Positions 6,336 to 11,373 of a stretch of 13,740 bases of DNA are shown here, piece by piece; position 1 is the stretch's first letter; the number at the start of each line of letters is the position of its first letter. Made by a program: the position numbers and the translations under genes. The DNA is from Nitrosopumilus sp. BACL13 MAG-121220-bin23 (GTDB lineage Archaea; Thermoproteota; Nitrososphaeria; Nitrososphaerales; Nitrosopumilaceae): assembly GCA_001437625.1 (NCBI GenBank), contig LIAL01000028.1, forward strand, positions 1 through 13,740, written 5' to 3'. A model generated the notes under the pieces. The model worked only from the letters and a program-made list of their open reading frames with translations, was not told the origin of the DNA and searched no databases.

Positions 6336-7616
6336 TTGGAATTACCACGTGGAATGAAAGATTTTACAAGATCTGAAACAGAAAATATTGAACATATTAG
6401 ATCTCATTTTAAACAACTATCAAATTTGTATGGATTTTCATTCATGGATCCTTCCCCAATTGAACTATTATCTACCCTTGAAACTAAATCTGGCCCTGCA
6501 ATTCGAGATGAAATTTATTATTTTAAAGATAAAGGAGATCGTGAAATTGCATTAAGATTTGATTTTACAATGGGTCTCACAAGATATGCCACATCGCAAA
6601 AATCTATGAAACTTCCCGCAAAAATTTCTAGTTTTGGTGGTGTGTTTAGATATGATGAACCTCAAAAAGGACGTTATCGATATTTCCATCAATGGGATCT
6701 TGAAATTTACGGTAAATCAAATTTAGAATCAGAATCTGAAATTATTGAATTAACCTCAAGATTGTTTGATTCATTATTACTCAAAAATATCACAATTGAT
6801 GTTAATCATAGAAATCTTGTTGAATCATACATTAACAAAATTTTTAATTCAAAAGATCCACAATTAGTAGGTGACATGTTACGTGCAGTTGATAAAATTG
6901 CAAAAAAATCAAAAGATGAAATAATTAAAGAATTTGAAGATAGATATTCTAGAGATAATTTGGAAAAAATTCTAGAATTTTCACAAATTAAAGGATCAAT
7001 TAAAGAAGTTGAATCTCTATTTGATGTATCTCAATTGGAATCTTGGAATGAAATTAAAATATTATTTGAATCTCTAGAAAATCGTGGAGTATCTAATGTT
7101 AGAATTAATTTTGGAATAGTTAGAGGATTAGATTATTACTCTGGAATTGTTTTTGAAGTATTTGATAAAAATTCTAAACTTGGTGCTTTAGCTGGTGGGG
7201 GAAGATATGATACATTAACTAAGGCATTCAAAAGAGATGATATTGGTGCAACTGGAGTTGCCGGTGGAGTTGAAAGAATTATTCTAATTATGGAGGAACA
7301 AAATCTTATTTCACAAATTGAACAACCTAGAGTTTCAGTTCTATACATTAACGATGATATGCAAAAAGTTGCACATTCTATTACATCATTACTTCGATTA
7401 AATAAAATACCTACTGATATTGATTTAGCAGGAAGAAATTTAAAAAAACAAATGGATATTGCAAATACTGCAAGATTTACCCTTATTGTTGGGCCGCAAG
7501 AATTAGAACAAGGAAATATAGTGCTCAAAGATATGAAAACTGGAACTGAAGGAACTATTTCTTTAGAAAAATTAACTGATGATCCAAAATCTATTTTTAA
7601 TTTAGAAATGCTCTAG
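6336..7616 (+). CDS. hisS: Histidyl-tRNA synthetase
   Basis: The 426-residue class II synthetase charges tRNA-His with histidine. Motif 2 appears as FRYDEPQKGRYRYFHQ (Arg105 and following residues). The histidine-specific signature is RGLDYYSG at residues 263-270, and GGGRYD followed by GVAGGVERI supplies the motif 3 region. The C-terminal part (about 325-415) is the anticodon-binding domain. The length is normal. The start is TTG at 6336, giving MELPRGMKDF, a typical N-terminus of archaeal HisRS; an in-frame ATG at 6354 would cut off the conserved LPRG. Its last 20 nt overlap the convergent aIF6 gene. Confidence 0.95.
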   Translation: MELPRGMKDFTRSETENIEHIRSHFKQLSNLYGFSFMDPSPIELLSTLETKSGPAIRDEIYYFKDKGDREIALRFDFTMGLTRYATSQKSMKLPAKISSFGGVFRYDEPQKGRYRYFHQWDLEIYGKSNLESESEIIELTSRLFDSLLLKNITIDVNHRNLVESYINKIFNSKDPQLVGDMLRAVDKIAKKSKDEIIKEFEDRYSRDNLEKILEFSQIKGSIKEVESLFDVSQLESWNEIKILFESLENRGVSNVRINFGIVRGLDYYSGIVFEVFDKNSKLGALAGGGRYDTLTKAFKRDDIGATGVAGGVERIILIMEEQNLISQIEQPRVSVLYINDDMQKVAHSITSLLRLNKIPTDIDLAGRNLKKQMDIANTARFTLIVGPQELEQGNIVLKDMKTGTEGTISLEKLTDDPKSIFNLEML

Positions 7617-8262
7617 TTAAATTCATAATTTCAGAACCACTAGTCATTGAACCTACTACGATGCAATGATTATTTGCTAAAATACCTGATGTGACATATG
7701 GAACACCGCCGTTTATTGAAGTTTGTTCAATATTTACAGATAAGAAATCCGCAATAATTTCAATATCTTTTTCTTCTGCTTCTGGATGAATTACGCCGCC
7801 TGTATTGTTTGCTTTAAGTGAAACTCCTGATAAATGAGATCCTGCTATCTTTTTTTGAAGTACTTCTACACCCATTACATCTGATATTACTTTACAATCT
7901 TCTTTTGATAATGCCGGTGAAACAATTGCTCCTTTATCATTAGCACAAATTATGTTTCCAAGTGCATTAAATTTAGTATCTAAAACTCCTACTTCTAGAT
8001 CTGTTTCATTTTTTAAATAATCATATTCATCTTGATATGCAGTGGATGGCAACAACACTCCTTTATTGTTCATTACTGATAATGTTCCAATTAACCTAGT
8101 GTTGGCAATTGCAGTGTATAGAATTTCTATGTTTAAATATTCTGCTAGTTTGTTTGCTTTAGTTTCTGCAAATCCCATTGGTACTAATCCTATTGTATCG
8201 TTAACATTGATGTAAATCCCAATATTTGGCTGTCTATACACATCATACTTGACAATATCCAT
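7597..8262 (-). CDS. Translation initiation factor aIF6
   Basis: The 221-residue protein is the archaeal homologue of eIF6, which binds the large ribosomal subunit and keeps it from joining the small subunit too early. The sequence shows the repeated pentein-fold units of the family, each with similar phrases: TKANKLAEYLNIEILYTAIAN, the NNKGVLLPS turn, NDKGAIVSPALS, NNTGGVIHPEA and ANNHCIVVGS. The length matches other archaeal aIF6. The 3' end is antisense to the last 20 nt of hisS. The 5' side faces the first ferredoxin gene across 136 bp; an inverted repeat at 8278-8295 lies 16-33 nt before the ATG. Confidence 0.94.
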   Translation of the reverse strand: MDIVKYDVYRQPNIGIYINVNDTIGLVPMGFAETKANKLAEYLNIEILYTAIANTRLIGTLSVMNNKGVLLPSTAYQDEYDYLKNETDLEVGVLDTKFNALGNIICANDKGAIVSPALSKEDCKVISDVMGVEVLQKKIAGSHLSGVSLKANNTGGVIHPEAEEKDIEIIADFLSVNIEQTSINGGVPYVTSGILANNHCIVVGSMTSGSEIMNLTRAFLN

Positions 8263-8277
8263 ATCCAGATAACTGAT

Positions 8278-8295
8278 CGTTCAGCGTTATGAACG
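8278..8295. promoter_or_regulatory. Inverted repeat at aIF6 promoter/leader
   Basis: CGTTCA (8278-8283) and TGAACG (8290-8295) are perfect 6-bp arms around a 6-nt spacer. It is GC-richer than its surroundings and sits where the aIF6 TATA box or transcription start should be. It may be an operator or a short hairpin in the leader. Confidence 0.4.
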
Positions 8296-8322
8296 TAAGG
8301 AAATTATTCTTGCCTATTTGAT

Positions 8323-8343
8323 ATGTCAATTTCATGTCAATTT
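8323..8343. repeat. 11-bp-spaced direct repeat ATGTCAATTT
   Basis: ATGTCAATTT occurs at 8323-8332 and again at 8334-8343, one helical turn apart, just before the operator-like palindrome of the first ferredoxin gene. It could bind a regulator to one DNA face, but no second copy precedes the other ferredoxin gene. Confidence 0.45.
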
Positions 8344-8344
8344 G

Positions 8345-8358
8345 TTAGTTTCAACTAA
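8345..8358. promoter_or_regulatory. Operator-like inverted repeat, ferredoxin 1
   Basis: TTAGTT-TC-AACTAA is a perfect 6-bp inverted repeat with a 2-nt centre. It ends 11 nt before the TATA box. The same element with a paired T:A to C:G change is present at identical distance before the second ferredoxin gene. Confidence 0.6.
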
Positions 8359-8369
8359 TTGTATGTAGC

Positions 8370-8377
8370 TTTAAATA
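8370..8377 (+). promoter_or_regulatory. TATA box, ferredoxin 1
   Basis: TTTAAATA starts 29 nt before the ATG at 8399, giving a leaderless or nearly leaderless mRNA. The following AATA is also shared with the second ferredoxin promoter. Confidence 0.65.
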
Positions 8378-8398
8378 ATAACTCTCAGAATTCACCTT

Positions 8399-8908
8399 AT
8401 GCCAATAGCAGAAAATTTCCCTGAAGGTTTAACGCCAACTGGAAAAATTAACCTAGATGATGGAAATTTCCATATTATGTGGGGTCCAGGTAAAAAAACA
8501 AACACTGATGGTTCACAGGCTGAAGTCTTTGCAGATTCAGATGTTGTAGCAGCATATGCTGCAAGAGGAGAAGAACAAGTTCCTCTTGGTGTAAGTGGTA
8601 CCATGGTTGCAGTAGATTGGGATTCTTGTGTTGCAGATGGTGCATGTATTGAAGCCTGTCCTGTACAAGTATTCCAATGGTATAGAACTGAAAAAGATAT
8701 TCCAGCAAAAGATATTGTTGGTCAAACCTTTGCCGGAACTGGTAGTGATGTTAAAGATGAACGTAAAGATCTAACTGATAAAGCAGATCCAATCAGAGAA
8801 CATGATTGTATTTGGTGTATGGCATGCGTATCTGTATGTCCGCCTCAAGCTATCAAAGTCGATCAATCTAATGTTGAAAAACATGAGAGCGCAGCTAAAT
8901 CTTTGTAA
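8399..8908 (+). CDS. Zinc-ferredoxin-like two-cluster ferredoxin, copy 1
   Basis: The 169-residue electron carrier resembles Sulfolobus zinc-containing ferredoxin over LGVSGTMVAVDWDSC and both cluster motifs. Cluster motifs are Cys77-VADGA-Cys83-IEA-Cys87-Pro and Cys137-IW-Cys140-MA-Cys143-VSV-Cys147-Pro. In Sulfolobus the first motif carries Asp where a fourth Cys would be, and that Asp is kept here (Asp80), so cluster I may be 3Fe-4S or convertible. Of the zinc ligands recalled for the Sulfolobus protein (three His and one Asp), only one N-terminal His (His25 in NFHIMWG) and the Asp in KADP (Asp130) have clear counterparts; the GIHGT histidine is Ser66. About 20 extra residues separate the clusters. 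It is probably a soluble low-potential electron donor; its partner enzymes are unknown. Confidence 0.88.
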   Translation: MPIAENFPEGLTPTGKINLDDGNFHIMWGPGKKTNTDGSQAEVFADSDVVAAYAARGEEQVPLGVSGTMVAVDWDSCVADGACIEACPVQVFQWYRTEKDIPAKDIVGQTFAGTGSDVKDERKDLTDKADPIREHDCIWCMACVSVCPPQAIKVDQSNVEKHESAAKSL

Positions 8909-8917
8909 GTATAACTT

Positions 8918-8948
8918 ATTTTTTATATTCATATTTTCTCTTTTTTAA
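8918..8948 (+). terminator. T-rich region after ferredoxin 1
   Basis: Several T-runs (six T near 8920 and six near 8941) follow the stop codon and precede the second ferredoxin promoter. They are suitable for oligo-T termination, so the two ferredoxins are probably separate transcripts. Confidence 0.35.
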
Positions 8949-8949
8949 T

Positions 8950-8963
8950 TTAGTCTTGACTAA
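8950..8963. promoter_or_regulatory. Operator-like inverted repeat, ferredoxin 2
   Basis: TTAGTC-TT-GACTAA is a perfect 6-bp inverted repeat. It matches the element at 8345-8358 except for the centre and one symmetric base pair, and it likewise ends 11 nt before the TATA box. Confidence 0.6.
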
Positions 8964-8974
8964 TTTTCTCTAGA

Positions 8975-8982
8975 TTTAAATA
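8975..8982 (+). promoter_or_regulatory. TATA box, ferredoxin 2
   Basis: TTTAAATA starts 30 nt before the ATG at 9005, repeating the layout of copy 1. The 36-bp stretch ending just after this box matches the copy 1 promoter at 29 of 36 positions without gaps. Confidence 0.65.
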
Positions 8983-9004
8983 ATATTCTAAATATACGGA
9001 ACTA

Positions 9005-9550
9005 ATGGCAGATCTACAAATACCTGAAGACTTTTGTCAACACGGAGATCCTAAAGGAAAAACAAGCCACGGTGATGGTGAAAATTTCCATTATATCTGG
9101 GGTGACGGAAGAACAGATGGTGCAGCATTCTCAAACGAAGATGTAAAGGCAGCCTATGCAGAAAGAGGGGAAGAACAAGTTCCTCTTGGAATTCATGGTA
9201 CTAGCGTTGCAGTCGATTGGGATTCATGTGTAGCAGCTGGTTCATGCATGAGTGTATGTCCAGTTCAAACATTCCAATGGTTTAGAACCGAACAAGATAT
9301 TCCTGCAGCAAGCTGTATGGATACAACCTTTGAAGGTACTGGTTTAACAGAAATGGATGAAAGATTAGATTATACCGACAAATCACAACCAATCAGAGAA
9401 CATGATTGTACGGTTTGTATGGCATGTCAAGAAATTTGTCCTGAAGGAGCAATCCTTATTGAATCAGCTAATCAAGAATGGCACGAAAAAGCAGCCGGAA
9501 CATATGTACTTATGAAATCCAGCGGCAATAATCCACACGCACACGATTAA
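9005..9550 (+). CDS. Zinc-ferredoxin-like two-cluster ferredoxin, copy 2
   Basis: The 181-residue paralogue of the preceding gene shares GEEQVPLG, VAVDWDSC, FQW and PIREHDC. Cluster motifs are Cys75-VAAGS-Cys81-MSV-Cys85-Pro and Cys135-TV-Cys138-MA-Cys141-QEI-Cys145-Pro. The Asp that can bind iron in cluster I is Ala78 here, which favours a fixed 3Fe-4S cluster. The zinc-type histidines are better kept than in copy 1: His22, His29 in ENFHYIWG, and His64 in LGIHGT, the same phrase as in Sulfolobus ferredoxin. The expected Asp before the second cluster is Gln128. It has two extra cysteines (Cys11, Cys104) and a 15-20 residue C-terminal extension ending NNPHAHD. A soluble electron-transfer role is expected, probably not identical to copy 1. 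Confidence 0.88.
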   Translation: MADLQIPEDFCQHGDPKGKTSHGDGENFHYIWGDGRTDGAAFSNEDVKAAYAERGEEQVPLGIHGTSVAVDWDSCVAAGSCMSVCPVQTFQWFRTEQDIPAASCMDTTFEGTGLTEMDERLDYTDKSQPIREHDCTVCMACQEICPEGAILIESANQEWHEKAAGTYVLMKSSGNNPHAHD

Positions 9551-9553
9551 AGA

Positions 9554-9575
9554 TTTTTTCTTTTTTCTTATTTTT
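9554..9575 (+). terminator. Oligo-T terminator after ferredoxin 2
   Basis: T6-C-T6-CTTA-T5 directly follows the ferredoxin stop codon and precedes the tRNA gene. Confidence 0.5.
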
Positions 9576-9622
9576 CTATTTATTTATCAACAGATTTTAA
9601 TCCGTATTTACAAACATTTTTT

Positions 9623-9706
9623 GCCGAGGTCGCTTAGTTCGGTAGAGCGCGGGCCTTGAGAGCCTGTGTACGCAAGTACGCGGGGGTTCAAATCCCTCTC
9701 TCGGCG
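9623..9706 (+). tRNA. tRNA-Ser (anticodon UGA)
   Basis: The 84-nt gene folds as a class II tRNA. Acceptor stem: GCCGAGG (9623-9629) with TCTCGGC (9699-9705), including one G-U pair at the base. D stem: GCT/AGC. Anticodon stem: CGGGC/GCCTG, with loop CTTGAGA placing TGA at 9657-9659. Long variable arm: GTAC-GCAA-GTAC. T stem: GGGGG/CCCTC around TTCAAAT. The long arm and discriminator G at 9706 are serine features. There is no intron and no encoded CCA. It would read UCA and other UCN codons depending on wobble. Confidence 0.95.
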
Positions 9707-9716
9707 TTTTTATTTT
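9707..9716 (+). terminator. tRNA terminator overlapping the rfcS stop
   Basis: TTTTTATTTT directly after the tRNA supplies an oligo-T stop. Positions 9710-9712 are at the same time the stop codon of the convergent rfcS gene. Confidence 0.5.
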
Positions 9717-10660
9717 CCTATTTTTGCTAGTTCTGCAAGCATTGCAGATAATTGAATTTCAGAATTTGCTCCAACTAAAATTCTATAATCATACTTTGCT
9801 ATTACTTCTAAAATATCTGATAATTTTTCATGTTTAGATTTAAAGACTGCTGAGTTAATGTATTTGAGAAAATCTGATACTGACATTCCATAAACTTTAA
9901 TCAATTCAATCATTTTCTCTCTTGATTCTGTAATATTGCCTGATAATGCAATTTTTAAAACCTCATCCACATCACTTGTTTTAGTTAAACCTGATGAGAC
10001 TTTCACAGTTTCTTCAGTAATTTCACCAAGACTTGCAGTTGCTTGCATTAAATTAATTGCATGTCTTAAATCACCTTCTGAATAATCATAAATTGCTTTT
10101 AGACCTTTTTTATCTGTCTTTATTTTCTCTTTTTTAGAAATTACTTCTAATCTACCTATGATATCTTCTTCTGATACTGTAGTAAACTTGAATGTAGCAC
10201 ATCTGCTTTGAATTGGGTCAATAATTTTTGAAACATTATTTGCAATTAAAATAAATCTACAAATTTTAGCAGTATCTTCTATGATTCTTCTCAGTGCTGT
10301 TTGAGCATCTGAAGTCATCTCATCTGCTTCATCTAAAATAATAATTTTAAATGGTGCATCTGATAATCCTGCAAAACCTGAAAACTTTTTTACTTTTTCT
10401 CTAACCATACCTATGCCTCTTTCATCTGAGGCATTTAGCTCTAGAAGATTTCCTTCAATATTATCTCCTAGAATTTGTCTTGTAATGCATAATGCAGTAG
10501 TTGTTTTACCTACTCCTGCAGAACCTGAAAACATCAAATGAGGCATATCTGTTGGATCTTTGATTAATGCCTTTAAACTCCCAATAATTTCAGTTTGACC
10601 TACAATCTCTGAAATCTCTTTAGGTCGATATTTTTCTACCCACATTCCTGTTGCAGACAT
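9710..10660 (-). CDS. rfcS: Replication factor C small subunit (clamp loader)
   Basis: The 316-residue AAA+ ATPase loads the PCNA sliding clamp onto primed DNA together with the large RFC subunit. Visible motifs are WVEKYRP at the N-terminus (RFC box II), Walker A GSAGVGKTT at 46-54, Walker B with DEAD at 110-113, NASDERG at 76-82, and the trans-acting arginine in SRC (152-154). A C-terminal helical collar follows. The length is normal for archaeal RFC-S and no intein is present. A TATA-like ATTTATTAG sits about 29 nt before the ATG at 10660, so the mRNA is probably leaderless. The gene is divergent from the GINS-mcm operon and its 3' end abuts the tRNA. Confidence 0.95.
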   Translation of the reverse strand: MSATGMWVEKYRPKEISEIVGQTEIIGSLKALIKDPTDMPHLMFSGSAGVGKTTTALCITRQILGDNIEGNLLELNASDERGIGMVREKVKKFSGFAGLSDAPFKIIILDEADEMTSDAQTALRRIIEDTAKICRFILIANNVSKIIDPIQSRCATFKFTTVSEEDIIGRLEVISKKEKIKTDKKGLKAIYDYSEGDLRHAINLMQATASLGEITEETVKVSSGLTKTSDVDEVLKIALSGNITESREKMIELIKVYGMSVSDFLKYINSAVFKSKHEKLSDILEVIAKYDYRILVGANSEIQLSAMLAELAKIGK

Positions 10661-10684
10661 ATGAATATCAAAACTCTAATCCCA

Positions 10685-10693
10685 CTAATAAAT
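10685..10693 (-). promoter_or_regulatory. TATA box of rfcS
   Basis: The minus strand reads ATTTATTAG centred 29 nt before the rfcS ATG, consistent with leaderless transcription out of the divergent replication-gene intergenic region. Confidence 0.45.
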
Positions 10694-10775
10694 CCGAATT
10701 GGTTATTATGATATGCTATATGTTAAAATCAAAACCTACTCTAATGTACACTGTAGTCAGGCTGTAATTAATTAG

Positions 10776-10853
10776 GATCAAATGATCTCACTAAATTGTT
10801 AACAGAATTGATCGATCCGATACTTGAGGATCTAAAATTGATAAGTGATCTCA
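10776..10853. promoter_or_regulatory. GATC-rich leader/control region of the GINS-mcm operon
   Basis: Six GATC tetranucleotides lie between 10776 and 10850 (starts 10776, 10784, 10810, 10814, 10829, 10847). They form three dyads: GATCA-AA-TGATC (10776-10787), GATCGATC (10810-10817), and TGAGGATC (10825-10832) facing GATCTCA (10847-10853), imperfect by one base. TGATCTCA appears twice (10783-10790, 10846-10853). The last GATC is also part of GTGATC, a Shine-Dalgarno match 5 nt before the GINS ATG. A TATA candidate, TAATTAAT near 10765, would give a leader of about 65 nt containing these dyads. Confidence 0.5.
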
Positions 10854-10854
10854 T

Positions 10855-11373
10855 ATGGAAATTGAAAAAATAGAAAAAGTGCATACTATAGGATATAGGC
10901 TAAAGGATGCTAAAGTTACAGTTAATCAGGATTTTAAGTACAATATTGCTGGTATCAAAATTGAAGGTATTCAGGGTGATACAAACAACATGCCTCAATG
11001 GATTGGAAAAATCCTGAATGATAGTGGTGTGGGTACGCTAGATTCACTTGATATGATTACTCAATTAAAACAAGCATTATCTAAAGAAAAAATGGTTGGA
11101 GAATACCAATTATCTACATTAGAACCTCATTTTTATATCAAATTAAAAGAATCCATAAAAGAATTTGATCGTAATGATTTTGATCAAGTTGAAAGCATAT
11201 TGTTAGAGTTATTCCGAATGAGAAGAGGTAAAATTGTAAAGCTTGCAGATTCTATTAAACTAAATTCTGATATTTACAAACAACTAACCGTTGAAGAAAA
11301 TATTTTCTATAAAACTATCTATGATAATAGCAAAGAATTTGAAAATCAAGTAAGAGGAACTAGAAATGAGTAA
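10855..11373 (+). CDS. GINS complex subunit, probably Gins23 type
   Basis: The 172-residue protein is a GINS subunit, which bridges MCM and the Cdc45/RecJ-like partner in the replicative helicase. The N-terminal 60 residues look like the small beta-rich B domain (G-rich strands then MPQWIGKIL with Trp49). The helical A domain follows, with PHFYIKLKESI near 91-101, FRMRRGKIVKLAD at 120-132, and LTVEENIFY at 144-152. B-before-A order is that of the Psf2/Psf3 (Gins23) class rather than Sld5/Psf1. Linkage to mcm supports this, since a gins23-mcm pair is known in Sulfolobus. The gene overlaps mcm by 8 nt. GTGATC upstream is the likely ribosome site. Confidence 0.8.
   Translation: MEIEKIEKVHTIGYRLKDAKVTVNQDFKYNIAGIKIEGIQGDTNNMPQWIGKILNDSGVGTLDSLDMITQLKQALSKEKMVGEYQLSTLEPHFYIKLKESIKEFDRNDFDQVESILLELFRMRRGKIVKLADSIKLNSDIYKQLTVEENIFYKTIYDNSKEFENQVRGTRNE

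Noticed and set aside
7136..7528. 130-codon minus-strand frame inside hisS
   Set aside because: Covers the conserved HisRS signature and anticodon domain on the opposite strand; no independent support.
8392..8725. Minus-strand open frames opposite ferredoxin 1
   Set aside because: They are antisense to a strongly conserved gene, have no homology I recognise, and match its codon pattern read backwards.
9655..9690. Intron in the tRNA gene
   Set aside because: The extra length is fully explained by the class II variable arm (GTAC-GCAA-GTAC), and the anticodon loop is an uninterrupted 7 nt.
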